Assembly: GCF_000967915.1 (NCBI RefSeq)
Contig: NC_022549.1
Coordinates: 1,290,366-1,354,365 of the forward strand
Direction: 5' to 3'
Length of the DNA stretch: 64,000 nucleotides
Source of the DNA: Paracholeplasma brassicae
Lineage (GTDB): Bacteria > Bacillota_I > Bacilli_A > Acholeplasmatales > UBA5453
The notes beneath the pieces were generated by a model, which worked only from the letters and a program-made list of their open reading frames with translations, did not search any database and had not been told where the DNA came from. Shown here piece after piece: positions 7,170-16,132 of the stretch. Every line of letters starts with the position of its first letter. Within the stretch, counting starts at the first letter, position 1. The translations under genes and the position numbers were made by a program.

Positions 7170-9218
7170 ATGAAGTATCAGTTAACCAAAAAAGGTGCTT
7201 TTATCACGGTATTTGTAACGTTAGTCCTGGTTGTTTGTTCGCTTTTTTTAATGTCTAACATCAAGATTAACTACGATTTAAGTACTTATTTACCAGAGGA
7301 TTCGAACACCAAACAAGGTTTAGTCATCCTTGAAGAAAACTTCGCTAATGAAGCGGCCATTCAATTAATGCTAAATCAAGTGACTGCAAGTGACGTCATC
7401 AAGCTTAAAACGGATTTGACGAATGTCTCTCATGTCTCATCGGTCGTGTGGTTAGATGATTTTGTAGATTTGAGGGTTGTTCCGATTGAATTCGTTCCTA
7501 AAGAGATTAGAGAACAATTTTATAAGGATAACCACGCATTGATCCAAATCACATTTGATTTTGATGGTTATGATATTCGTCTACAAGATAGCATTGATGA
7601 AATAAAAACCATTTTAATCAGCAAGGATTTTGACCTCAGAGGGGAAGTACTAACAAACATAGAGGCAAGGAATGTCGCAAGTGGGGAAACCTTTAAAATT
7701 TTATTTATCATATTACCCATTTGCTTACTCATTTTACTGATCGCATCAAAAAGCTATCTTGAACCAATTGTGATTTTAATTGCACTTGGTGTAGGTATTT
7801 CTCTAAATCAGGGAACCAATGCGTTTTTGCCAAACGTTTCTTACATCACAATGACGATGGCGCTCGCCTTACAACTTGCTATGAGTCTTGATTATGCGCT
7901 GTTTTTAATTCACCGATTTTATGAACATCATGAAGCTGGTTCTTCTATAAAAGACGCTATTTCTAGCGCTTTTAAAGAAAGCTTACGTGTCATCAGTGCA
8001 TCGGCACTAACCACGATCGCCGGTTTTGTTGCTTTATTCTTTATGGACTATAAGATTGGGTTTGACATCGGTTTGGTCTTATCAAAAGGTATTTTTCTAT
8101 CCTATTTAGCTGTTATCTTAGTTTTACCCGTTCTTCTGTTTTTGTTTGGTGACTTAATAATCAAAACAAAGCACCGCACGTTCTTACCTTCATTTAAACC
8201 AATTGGTCAGATGGTTTATCGACTTAGAAAAATACTGCCACTTGTCTTTCTCTTGTTATTCCTTGTGGTTTTCATTTTTTCAAGAAACGTAACCTATCTG
8301 TATGGTAATCAAACAAGTAGCCACGCAAAGACAAACCTAGAGCTGCAAGATGAACGTATCACTGAGGTCTTTGGCTACTACAACCCAGTAGTAATCCTTG
8401 TTAAAAACCAATCGATTGAAGATGAAATCGAATTAAGTAATCAATTAAGCGAGCTTAAAGGCGTTACCCAAGTACTATCACTCGTTACAAGCGTTGACCC
8501 AGCCATCGATCGCAGTTTAATTGACCCAGCCATCAAAGACAATTTTCTTTCACCTGATTATAGTCGATTTATCATTTATACTTCCATCTATAAGGAATCC
8601 GATGAACTTTATCAATTCAATGAGTCATTAAAAGACGTGGTTAAAGAGGTCTATGATGATTTTTACTTCGTTGGTCTATCCACATCAATTTACGATATTA
8701 AAACATCGGTATCAAATGATCAGACCTTCATCATTCTACTTAGTGCGTTAAGCGTCTTAGTTGTCATCCTGATTTTATTCAAATCCTTTTTAATCCCTAT
8801 TCTACTTGTTTTAGTCATCGAATTTGCTATTTTTACCAATCTATTTGTCTTATATGTCACTGATACCCCTATTCTATTTATCGGTTATTTAGTCGTTATG
8901 TCAATACAATTAGGCGCAACCATCGATTATGCGGTGTTAATTGCTGACCGATATCAATTAGAGCGAAAACATCGAACACCTAAGAATGCGTTTTTAGTCA
9001 GTTACCACCAGTCCATACCAACCGTCTTTGTTTCGATGATTATTCTATTTTCTGCTGGGTTGGTTGAAGGGCTATTTTCAGACATTGAATCGATCCAATC
9101 GATTGGTCTGTTTCTTGCCAAAGGCACCCTAATCTCATTCTTAAGTGTGCTATTTTTTACGGGTCCACTACTTCTACTTATCACAGAGCACTCACGAAAA
9201 AACAAGCAAAGCACTTAA
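7170..9218 (+). CDS. MMPL/RND-family membrane transporter
   Basis: 682 residues from ATG 7170, with GAGGTG six bases upstream; the GTG at 7161 is part of that site. The layout is the two-fold RND plan: helix 1 at about 10-30, a large extracytoplasmic loop (about 35-165), five helices to about 335, then the same pattern again (helix near 355, loop about 375-520, five helices to the end). Conserved MMPL motifs include ALQLAMSLDYALFLIHRF in the first half and SIQLGATIDYAVLIADRY in the second, holding the Asp-Tyr pair of the proton relay. The substrate is unknown; relatives move lipids or other hydrophobic molecules. Probable regulon partner of the divergent TetR gene. Confidence 0.85.
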   Translation: MKYQLTKKGAFITVFVTLVLVVCSLFLMSNIKINYDLSTYLPEDSNTKQGLVILEENFANEAAIQLMLNQVTASDVIKLKTDLTNVSHVSSVVWLDDFVDLRVVPIEFVPKEIREQFYKDNHALIQITFDFDGYDIRLQDSIDEIKTILISKDFDLRGEVLTNIEARNVASGETFKILFIILPICLLILLIASKSYLEPIVILIALGVGISLNQGTNAFLPNVSYITMTMALALQLAMSLDYALFLIHRFYEHHEAGSSIKDAISSAFKESLRVISASALTTIAGFVALFFMDYKIGFDIGLVLSKGIFLSYLAVILVLPVLLFLFGDLIIKTKHRTFLPSFKPIGQMVYRLRKILPLVFLLLFLVVFIFSRNVTYLYGNQTSSHAKTNLELQDERITEVFGYYNPVVILVKNQSIEDEIELSNQLSELKGVTQVLSLVTSVDPAIDRSLIDPAIKDNFLSPDYSRFIIYTSIYKESDELYQFNESLKDVVKEVYDDFYFVGLSTSIYDIKTSVSNDQTFIILLSALSVLVVILILFKSFLIPILLVLVIEFAIFTNLFVLYVTDTPILFIGYLVVMSIQLGATIDYAVLIADRYQLERKHRTPKNAFLVSYHQSIPTVFVSMIILFSAGLVEGLFSDIESIQSIGLFLAKGTLISFLSVLFFTGPLLLLITEHSRKNKQST

Positions 9219-9234
9219 CCTGCTTTGCTTGTTT
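9200..9234. terminator. Bidirectional terminator whose loop carries both stop codons
   Basis: A perfect 14-bp stem (AAACAAGCAAAGCA / TGCTTTGCTTGTTT) has the loop CTTAACC. The TAA of the plus-strand MMPL gene (9216-9218) and the TAA of the minus-strand photolyase (9217-9215) share the palindrome TTAA in that loop. Confidence 0.8.
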
Positions 9235-10624
9235 CATATTGATTCATCAGCTCATTCATTTGTATAACATAATTTTCTATATTAAACTTTCTAGTTAACC
9301 CTGAGGCGTTCATATACCTTAGCTTACCAAAGACGAATCTTTCTGTCCAAGCGCGATCGTGTTTACCAAAACACCAAGCAACACCGGCGTAAGAATTAGG
9401 GTCTCTTCCATCAATAAAATACGAGTTATTTAACTCAAGTATCGTTTGATAAGCTTCTTTGTAGGTAGGCTTCCATTCAATTATTTTTTTTGCCCAGTAC
9501 ATACGCATATAATTGTGCATGTAACCTGTGATTCGCATCTCTGCCATGGCGGCATTAAAATACGGATCGTGTGTTAACCCAAGTTGAAGCTGTTCTTTCG
9601 TATATAGAAATTCTCTAGGGTCTTGTTCATGATTTTTCATGGTTTCGTATGCCCAAGGTTCAGTCATTTGTTCAAATGAATCATAGCCTTGATTAAAGGT
9701 CACGTAATTAAAGGCAAGCGTCCTTCTAACTACGAGTTGTTCGATGTAGGCATCATAAGGCGTTTGATCGATTTTTCCTTCATTTAAGAGCATGTTTAAT
9801 TTGTCAATTAATTCTAAAACAGATATTTGGCCAAAATGAAGATACATCGACATCTTAGAGGTCCTGTTTTCAGATGGATCATTTGACTCATGATATCGAT
9901 TCATACCATTGGTCATAAACCGAAACCACCATTTTTGTGCTTCTACGTACCCGCCTTTGTATATCGGACTACGTTTGATTGATCGATCAATCGACAATGA
10001 CTGAAGAATTGATTCAATTTCAAAGGGTTGTTTTTTATAGACATCTGTGTAGCTAAATGGTTTATTGACTTCATAAATGCGTTTATAATCTAAATAGGAC
10101 GGGTATAACTTCATCAATTTCGGTCTAATGGTATATGCCCCATATTCGAGTTTATTAGAAATGCTTTTAATTGGCATGACCATATCGGAATCGATCTCAA
10201 CAATCATCAAATCAGGGGCTTGATGATTAATTACTTGTTTTACATGATCTCTAATCTCTAGTTGATATTTTTGGTATCCCTTATCAAATACCACATAAAA
10301 GGCATCCTCAATTAGTGGTTTGATGCCCTCTTTCGCTGTCGATTGTGCGTAATGAAAACCAATCTTAAAGGTTTCAAGCGTGTTTTTAACCTCACTTAGT
10401 CCTTCTAATAAAAACGAAAAATGCCGCTCATTGGCGTTGTAAAAAACGTCGTCAATGAAAAAGCACACCAGCACTTCTAAATCATAGAGATTGGCAACGT
10501 GAATCGCATGATTGAGCGCGTGGTTGTAATGCACGCGTTGTGATTGTTGCATCCAATAAAGGACGTACTTTTTGTTTGATTTCTTAACCCCTTGTTGAAG
10601 AACCTCTAATCTCTCTTTGTGCAT
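9215..10624 (-). CDS. phr: Class II CPD photolyase
   Basis: 469 residues from ATG 10624, which has GGGAG eight bases upstream; the ATG at 10639 overlaps that site. The N-terminal Rossmann-like domain opens with YVLYWMQQSQRVHYNHAL, diagnostic of class II rather than class I photolyases. The C-terminal FAD/DNA-binding domain has YMHNYMRMYWAKKI, DGRDPNSYAGVAWCFG and HDRAWTERFVFGKLRYMN. It would use light to split UV-induced cyclobutane pyrimidine dimers via reduced FAD. It is convergent with the MMPL gene; 48 bases separate its start from the stop of the upstream cyclase gene. A photolyase implies a life stage exposed to light, unlike obligate host-associated mollicutes. Confidence 0.93.
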   Translation of the reverse strand: MHKERLEVLQQGVKKSNKKYVLYWMQQSQRVHYNHALNHAIHVANLYDLEVLVCFFIDDVFYNANERHFSFLLEGLSEVKNTLETFKIGFHYAQSTAKEGIKPLIEDAFYVVFDKGYQKYQLEIRDHVKQVINHQAPDLMIVEIDSDMVMPIKSISNKLEYGAYTIRPKLMKLYPSYLDYKRIYEVNKPFSYTDVYKKQPFEIESILQSLSIDRSIKRSPIYKGGYVEAQKWWFRFMTNGMNRYHESNDPSENRTSKMSMYLHFGQISVLELIDKLNMLLNEGKIDQTPYDAYIEQLVVRRTLAFNYVTFNQGYDSFEQMTEPWAYETMKNHEQDPREFLYTKEQLQLGLTHDPYFNAAMAEMRITGYMHNYMRMYWAKKIIEWKPTYKEAYQTILELNNSYFIDGRDPNSYAGVAWCFGKHDRAWTERFVFGKLRYMNASGLTRKFNIENYVIQMNELMNQYETSKAG

Positions 10625-10649
10625 ATAATCAACTCCCATATCATTATTC

Positions 10650-10684
10650 TATCAAAAAAGTCATAAGATATCCTATGACTTTTT
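10650..10684 (-). terminator. Terminator of the c-di-GMP gene pair
   Basis: A perfect 11-bp stem AAAAAGTCATA / TATGACTTTTT with an 8-base loop overlaps the stop codon of the diguanylate cyclase and gives a T run on the minus strand. The photolyase ribosome-binding site lies just beyond it, so photolyase expression needs read-through or its own promoter. Confidence 0.7.
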
Positions 10685-12007
10685 ACTTCGTTTGTTTTTA
10701 TACATTTTGATATCGGCTTTGTGAATCACGTCATTGACTAAATCGCCATTGGTTAAACGTTCAATACCGTAGGATATCTCCACATCAAATAAGTAATGAT
10801 TGATTGCTTTTACTTCACTAATGATACGGTTTAATATTTTTTCTGCAATTTCGATTGGACAGTCTTCAAGGATTAAGACGAATTCATCGCCACCAAATCT
10901 GAAGAATAAATCGTTTGCGCGTAATGAATTTTGAATCCTAGATCCAACTTCTCTTAAGACGTCATCACCTAAGACGTGCCCGTAAACGTCATTGATTTGT
11001 TTGAGGTTATCCACGTCAATCATAATCAGTGAGGCAAACCATCCTTCTTCTTTTGCTTTTTGATGAAATTCCTTTCGCCATCTTTCAAAATAGGAGCGTG
11101 AAAGTGCATAGGTTAAGGAATCATAATCCGCGATTAATCGATACTCATTGGTCTTTTGTGCGGATTTCAACATTGCTTTTTTTACCTTATAAATCGTCAT
11201 TCCATTGAATATAAAGAAGACCACAAAGACAAATGTAATGATCACTGCCACATTGTAATAAATGCGTTCTAAATGTGGTTTTAACAGCGTTTTATCAATT
11301 GAAATCATATAAAACCCGTAAATGTCTTTGATTTGTCCTACTACTAAAATTTTTGAATTTGTTTCATAAACAAGCTTGCCATCCAGTGTATAGTAATCGT
11401 ATGCTTCTAGGTACTCAGTCACTTCATTTAATGTCGAAAATAGCTCGTAAGAAATCCCTTTTTGATTGTTTTCATCGACATAGATTGACAAATCAAAGTA
11501 GTACAGGTCGTGCCCTAAATAAAGACTCTCATGGATGATTGGTTGATAAATGATTAAAAATGTTTTTTCTTCAAACGTGACTAACCAACTTTGTTCGTTA
11601 AACGTTTGTTGATAAACAAATTCAAACAATTGAGTCCCTACCTCATCTAATAAAACTTGATTGACTTCTCTTCTTAAGTAACATGCCTCACTAACTAGAT
11701 AGTTTTGGTTAAAACGAATGGCAAGTTCTTCTTTTAGTTCACTTCTTGTTTTTTCATCGTTCAGATATTCAATGATGCCATGACCATTATGTGAATCACT
11801 CGTCATCACATTTGATAATTTGGCTAAATTTTTAATGTAGTGATTAATTGAGGATTCGTAGGCGTCAACACTGATAACAAAATTTTCTTTGTTACTTGTT
11901 TCAATTTGACGATCAAGCGGAATGAATAAACCGAAAAACATCATGACAAATAGCATGATGATTAATCCTAAGCCCATCCATTTAATTCGCTTAACTAACG
12001 ATTCCAT
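10673..12007 (-). CDS. Membrane diguanylate cyclase (GGDEF)
   Basis: 444 residues. Helix 1 (about 8-30) and helix 2 (about 247-268) flank a 215-residue outside domain that should be the sensor. The GGDEF domain follows (about 285-444). The active site GGDEF is intact (FRFGGDEFVLI) and is preceded by RAND, an RxxD inhibitory site at the canonical five-residue distance. So it should make c-di-GMP from GTP with product feedback. The upstream neighbour, an HD-GYP phosphodiesterase, ends 8 bases before it, so the two are one transcript. The sensor domain is not one I can name; its ligand is unknown. Confidence 0.9.
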   Translation of the reverse strand: MESLVKRIKWMGLGLIIMLFVMMFFGLFIPLDRQIETSNKENFVISVDAYESSINHYIKNLAKLSNVMTSDSHNGHGIIEYLNDEKTRSELKEELAIRFNQNYLVSEACYLRREVNQVLLDEVGTQLFEFVYQQTFNEQSWLVTFEEKTFLIIYQPIIHESLYLGHDLYYFDLSIYVDENNQKGISYELFSTLNEVTEYLEAYDYYTLDGKLVYETNSKILVVGQIKDIYGFYMISIDKTLLKPHLERIYYNVAVIITFVFVVFFIFNGMTIYKVKKAMLKSAQKTNEYRLIADYDSLTYALSRSYFERWRKEFHQKAKEEGWFASLIMIDVDNLKQINDVYGHVLGDDVLREVGSRIQNSLRANDLFFRFGGDEFVLILEDCPIEIAEKILNRIISEVKAINHYLFDVEISYGIERLTNGDLVNDVIHKADIKMYKNKRSKKS

Positions 12008-12015
12008 GTGACCTC

Positions 12016-13434
12016 TTACTCAAAGAGAGTTAAAAATACCTCGACCAAATCAGGATCAAACTGTGTCCCCTTACAGCGAATAATCTCATCAAGTGCCTCT
12101 TGCTGAGTCATTTTTTTTCGATATGGTCTATCTTCAGTCATTGCATCATACGCATCGATGATGCTCACTATTCTTGATAAAAGCGGTACTTGCCTGCCAA
12201 TTAATCCTTGAGGGTATCCTTTGCCATCCCATCGTTCGTGATGCGATAAAATACCTTCTGCGATAGAGTGCAGATCAAGTGAAGCCTTTGCAATATCATA
12301 ACCAATCATTGGATGCTTTTTCATTTCGATCCATTCCGCATCCGTTAATGGTCCTGGTTTTGTAATAATGTGTGTTGGTATACCAACTTTACCTATGTCA
12401 TGCAGCATGGACAACAAATAGAGATCATCTGTCGTGGATTGCTTCATTTCCATTTTTTTTGCGAACAATAAGGCAAGCTCTGCCATTCGGTTCATGTGAT
12501 CATCAGTCTCATGAGAATTATTGACCATCATCGCTTTAATCGATGCTAGTCCATCTTTTCCTGAGTGTTTGTGTGCGATGAACTTTCGTCTCATCATGTA
12601 GTCTTCTGCTACTTTTATAATTGCATTAATATCTTCTGTTTCATGTTTTTTTATGTTGTATCCAAGACTGACTTGAAGTGTAAAACTTGAATCAAACAAT
12701 TCGTGTTTTATGCTTTGAAACTTTTCTTGTAATTCTAACATTAGTTTATAGAGGACATCATTTGATGTGTTTGGTGTAATAATTCCAAACTCATCATCGC
12801 CAGTTCTTGAAATAACATACCCATAATCTTCATAGGGTCTCAGGATTTCTGATACCGATTGGATGACATAATCCCCCGTTGTTCTACCAAAATTGCTATT
12901 GATTTGTTTCATGTCGTTGATGTCACAAATGATGATCCCTAAGGGATAATAATTTAGGTTATCCATCGCTTTTAAAACTTTATCAAAATACGTGCGATTT
13001 GAAAGCCCGGTAATGACGTCATAGTAAACTGCCTTTGACTCCTCAACAATCAGGGGGTCACCATAGACCTTTGAAGAAAAATCACATTTGGTTAAGTATA
13101 CCGCTACATCATCTTTTGAAAAAGGAAAAAAACTAAATGTGAAATGTTCGCCGCTGATGCGAGAATACTTCGTTATCGTATAACCTTTATTTGATGTGTA
13201 TAAATCATAACTCTCAATAAATCGTTTTTTATCTAGGTTAAACCCCAAATTTACGTCATTAAATTGTTGATTGATAATCTCTCTTTGATCTTTTTTTACT
13301 ATGTTAGAAAACACTTCATTCACTTCGACAAATAAAAAATCATTCAAACGCCCCAAATCATCATAAACATGTTTAAGATGAACATACCCTATTGGACCAT
13401 TAAATATCAATGACTTATAATGCTGGTCATTCAA
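12016..13434 (-). CDS. PAS-like / degenerate GGDEF / HD-GYP c-di-GMP phosphodiesterase
   Basis: 472 residues, soluble. It starts at TTG 13434 with GGAGGG six bases upstream; the nearby ATG is out of frame. Residues 1-120 look like a PAS-type sensor. Residues 130-290 form a GGDEF-fold domain whose signature is GDDEF (TGDDEFGII), so the second Gly is lost and cyclase activity is doubtful. Residues 300-472 form an HD-GYP domain with HDIGKVGIP, HHERWDGKGYP and DAYDAMTEDRPYR, all metal and GYP residues in place. It should degrade c-di-GMP, perhaps with GTP binding to the degenerate domain as input. It precedes the cyclase gene, giving opposite activities in one operon. Confidence 0.9.
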   Translation of the reverse strand: MNDQHYKSLIFNGPIGYVHLKHVYDDLGRLNDFLFVEVNEVFSNIVKKDQREIINQQFNDVNLGFNLDKKRFIESYDLYTSNKGYTITKYSRISGEHFTFSFFPFSKDDVAVYLTKCDFSSKVYGDPLIVEESKAVYYDVITGLSNRTYFDKVLKAMDNLNYYPLGIIICDINDMKQINSNFGRTTGDYVIQSVSEILRPYEDYGYVISRTGDDEFGIITPNTSNDVLYKLMLELQEKFQSIKHELFDSSFTLQVSLGYNIKKHETEDINAIIKVAEDYMMRRKFIAHKHSGKDGLASIKAMMVNNSHETDDHMNRMAELALLFAKKMEMKQSTTDDLYLLSMLHDIGKVGIPTHIITKPGPLTDAEWIEMKKHPMIGYDIAKASLDLHSIAEGILSHHERWDGKGYPQGLIGRQVPLLSRIVSIIDAYDAMTEDRPYRKKMTQQEALDEIIRCKGTQFDPDLVEVFLTLFE

Positions 13435-13470
13435 ATTGATCCCTCCAACTTATAATCGTTACTATATGCT

Positions 13471-13499
13471 ATTATACTTAAAACGGTCTTGAGATTCAA
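13471..13499 (-). promoter_or_regulatory. Promoter of the c-di-GMP operon
   Basis: On the minus strand TTGAAT (13499-13494), a 17-base spacer and TATAAT (13476-13471), 37 bases upstream of the TTG start of the HD-GYP gene. Confidence 0.75.
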
Positions 13500-13595
13500 T
13501 GAAATATCGATAATTTATATCATTTTCGTTATTTTGCTAAAATCGCTTTCTTAAAATAAATGATGATTAGTTCAAATTATAGATATTTAGAGATT

Positions 13596-13610
13596 TAATT
13601 AGAATAATTA
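13596..13610 (+). promoter_or_regulatory. Candidate metal-regulator site upstream of feoA
   Basis: TAATTA-GAA-TAATTA is a symmetric element 9 bases upstream of the feoA -35 box. The 12-mer TTTAATTAGAAT within it (13594-13605) also occurs at 5644-5655 in the tro/dsbA intergenic region. In AT-rich DNA this could be chance or an UP-like element. Confidence 0.3.
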
Positions 13611-13619
13611 TGATATCTT

Positions 13620-13648
13620 TTGACAATAATACTCGAATTCTCTATCAT
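13620..13648 (+). promoter_or_regulatory. Strong promoter of feoAB
   Basis: TTGACA (13620-13625), exactly 17 bases, and TATCAT (13643-13648). Transcription would begin near 13655, which rules out the ATG at 13653 as the feoA start and supports ATG 13674. Confidence 0.8.
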
Positions 13649-13673
13649 ATAGATGAAGATTGGACGGATAACT

Positions 13674-13928
13674 ATGAATCAGACAAATAAAAAAGAAGTC
13701 ACACTTGATACTCTAAAAATCGGACAGCGTGGTGTTGTCGTAAAACTCTTAACCACCGACAAAGCCCTACGTAGACGCTTACTCGATATGGGATTAACCA
13801 GAGGCGTTCAAGTGCTTATAAAAAAAGTAGCACCACTTGGAGACCCCTACGATATATTGATTAGAGACTATGAACTGTGTATTAGAAAACTCGACATGAA
13901 AAACATTTTAGTAGAGGTAGAACGATGA
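13674..13928 (+). CDS. feoA: FeoA, ferrous iron transport protein A
   Basis: 84 residues from ATG 13674, chosen because the promoter -10 box lies at 13643-13648. It is a small SH3-like cytosolic protein with GQRGVVVKLL, RRLLDMGLTRGVQVLI and GDPYDILIRDYELCIRK, the full FeoA pattern. FeoA is needed for FeoB-driven Fe2+ uptake, probably by binding its cytoplasmic part. The stop overlaps the FeoB start by ATGA. Confidence 0.93.
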   Translation: MNQTNKKEVTLDTLKIGQRGVVVKLLTTDKALRRRLLDMGLTRGVQVLIKKVAPLGDPYDILIRDYELCIRKLDMKNILVEVER

Positions 13929-15901
13929 AAGTCGCGTTAATCGGAAATCAAAACAGTGGTAAAACCACATTATTCAATGCCTTAACTGGTTCAAATCAGA
14001 AAATCGGAAATTGGCCTGGTGTGACGATTGAACATAAGTCGGGTATGATCAAAGGCACGCAAATCGAGTTGATCGATTTGCCTGGGATCTATTCGTTAAG
14101 TCCTTATACCATTGAAGAATCAATTTCTAGACAATTTTTGATTGAAGAAAAACCAGATTTACTCATTAATCTGGTTGATGCAACCTCGATTGAACGCAGC
14201 TTATATTTAACCACACAACTAATGGAACTTGAAATTGATATGATTCTTGTGCTTAACATGCAGGATCGTTTCGAGTCAAAAGGTTTAAAACTAGACACAT
14301 TAGGTCTTCAAGAACGATTAAAAATGAGTGTCGTTAGCATATCTGCACTAAAAAACACCAACTTACAAGAACTCATCTGTATGGTTCAAAATAAGACTTA
14401 TCAAAAACACCAAACCATCGAAATTTTTGATGATAAAACCGAATCACTCATTAAGGCTGTTTCTAATGAACTAGAAACAAAACATCAACGTTTCTTAAGT
14501 ATTAAACTTTTGGAGAAAGACCCTTTAATTGTTGATTATCACTCAGAAATCTTGAGTTCATCGATCAATGAACTTGAAAAAGAAATGGACACAGAGGAAT
14601 TATTTGCCTCAAAACGGTATGACTATATAGAAGCATTGAAGAACGATACCGTCATCCAGAATAAAACTGAAATTGAATTTACAGATAAACTAGATAAACT
14701 TCTACTTAATCGCTATTTAGCACTTCCGATTTTTGTTGTGGTCATGTTCTTAATCTACTACTTATCGGTTGGCGTTGTTGGCTCATTTACCGTGGATTTA
14801 ATCGACGGATTGGTAGGCTCTTTTAGTGATTGGACCAATGCTTTTCTTGAAACGGTTAATGCCTCTAGCTGGTCAAGATCACTGGTAGTTGATGGCATGA
14901 TCGCCGGTGTCGGTGCTGTACTCAACTTTGTGCCTCAGCTAATCATCTTATTTTTGATGATTTCACTTTTAGAAACCAGTGGGTACATGACGAGAATCGC
15001 ATTTTTCCTCGATCGCTTGTTTAAAAAATTTGGTTTAAGTGGAAAAGCACTCATTCCATTTATCGTTGGCTCTGGTTGTAGTGTACCAGGTATTATGGCA
15101 ACAAGAACCATTGAGTCACAAGACGAAAGACGTATTTCAATTATGGTCACCCCATTTATCCCTTGTAGCGCAAAATTACCCATTATCGCTATGTTTGCCG
15201 GTTATTTCTTTAAAGATTACGCGGGATTTATTTCATTTTCACTCTATTTTTTATCTATCATCATAATTGTCGTATCCTCAATCATCATGAAGAAATTCTT
15301 CTTTAAAGGCGTTCCTTCATCGTTTATTAGTGAGTTGCCTAGTTATCAAATACCAAACGTTAAATACGTACTAAAAGACGTCTACTATAACGTTAGTGAA
15401 TTCATCACAAGAGCTGGAACCATTATCTTATTTTCATCAATCATTATTTGGTTTATGGCATCTTTTTCATTTACACTTCAGTATGGCGTAGACATCAATC
15501 AATCCATACTAGCTGGCGTTGGAAATGTATTTTCTTTCTTGTTTTACCCAATACTTGGTGAATTATCTTGGGCTGCTTCTGTTTCAGCTATTCAAGGGCT
15601 AGTTGCCAAGGAACAAGTCGTTTCATCAATGGCGGTGATTGCTGGTTTATCATCAGATGTTTCTGATGGTAACCTCATCTTTGGATCAACTGTATTTCAG
15701 TTCTTCACACCTGCTTCAAGTTACGCTTTCATGGTGTTCAATTTGTTTTCTGCCCCATGCTTTGGAGCAATTGGCGCAATGCACAGAGAACTTGGCAGTG
15801 CTAAGAAAACTTGGTTTGCCGTCTTGTTTCAAACAGGCTTAGCCTACATTTTAGCCAGTTTGACCTTTATCATCTTAAGTGTTTTGGGAGGTATATTATG
15901 A
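13925..15901 (+). CDS. feoB: FeoB, ferrous iron transporter
   Basis: 658 residues. The N-terminal G domain has G1 GNQNSGKTT (about residue 7), a G2 region with WPGVTIE, G3 DLPG (about 55) and G4 NMQD (about 115). A helical GDI region follows to about 240. The membrane part carries the two conserved Gate motifs, GSGCSVPGIMATRTI and PFIPCSAKLPI, each with the Cys proposed to line the Fe2+ path. Length is slightly below the usual 700-770. It imports Fe2+, driven or gated by GTP hydrolysis. Overlaps feoA upstream and the small Cys-rich gene downstream by four bases each. Confidence 0.95.
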   Translation: MKVALIGNQNSGKTTLFNALTGSNQKIGNWPGVTIEHKSGMIKGTQIELIDLPGIYSLSPYTIEESISRQFLIEEKPDLLINLVDATSIERSLYLTTQLMELEIDMILVLNMQDRFESKGLKLDTLGLQERLKMSVVSISALKNTNLQELICMVQNKTYQKHQTIEIFDDKTESLIKAVSNELETKHQRFLSIKLLEKDPLIVDYHSEILSSSINELEKEMDTEELFASKRYDYIEALKNDTVIQNKTEIEFTDKLDKLLLNRYLALPIFVVVMFLIYYLSVGVVGSFTVDLIDGLVGSFSDWTNAFLETVNASSWSRSLVVDGMIAGVGAVLNFVPQLIILFLMISLLETSGYMTRIAFFLDRLFKKFGLSGKALIPFIVGSGCSVPGIMATRTIESQDERRISIMVTPFIPCSAKLPIIAMFAGYFFKDYAGFISFSLYFLSIIIIVVSSIIMKKFFFKGVPSSFISELPSYQIPNVKYVLKDVYYNVSEFITRAGTIILFSSIIIWFMASFSFTLQYGVDINQSILAGVGNVFSFLFYPILGELSWAASVSAIQGLVAKEQVVSSMAVIAGLSSDVSDGNLIFGSTVFQFFTPASSYAFMVFNLFSAPCFGAIGAMHRELGSAKKTWFAVLFQTGLAYILASLTFIILSVLGGIL

Positions 15902-16074
15902 GTATCGCTGACGTTGTTATATTAATATTTACTACTCTAATATTAGGCTCTATTGTCTATTTCAAATGGATAAAAAAGAGCGATAAACTCTCATGTAACT
16001 GTTCTAAGAATAAAAGTTGCAATCTTAAGATTGAAGAACTGCGTGATTTATTTAAAGACATTAAAAAAACGTAA
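15898..16074 (+). CDS. FeoB-associated Cys-rich membrane protein
   Basis: 58 residues starting at ATG 15898 inside the feoB stop (ATGA overlap). A single N-terminal helix (about 5-25) is followed by a basic stretch and CNCSKNKSC near residues 42-50. Small Cys-rich single-helix proteins at this exact place after feoB are a known group (sometimes called FeoB-associated or P12-like) and may act as accessory Fe2+-handling or FeoC-like subunits. The role is inferred from position and Cys pattern. Confidence 0.8.
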   Translation: MSIADVVILIFTTLILGSIVYFKWIKKSDKLSCNCSKNKSCNLKIEELRDLFKDIKKT

Positions 16075-16077
16075 AAA

Positions 16078-16116
16078 AATAAGGGCTTATGCGATTGCAT
16101 GAGCCCTTTCTTTTTG
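16078..16116. terminator. Bidirectional terminator after the feo operon
   Basis: Stem AAGGGCTTATGC / GCATGAGCCCTT with one mismatch and loop GATT, followed by TTTCTTTTT on the plus strand and by an A/T run on the other. It serves feoAB and the converging pepF gene. Confidence 0.85.
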
Positions 16117-16132
16117 TTATAAAATTATGTAA

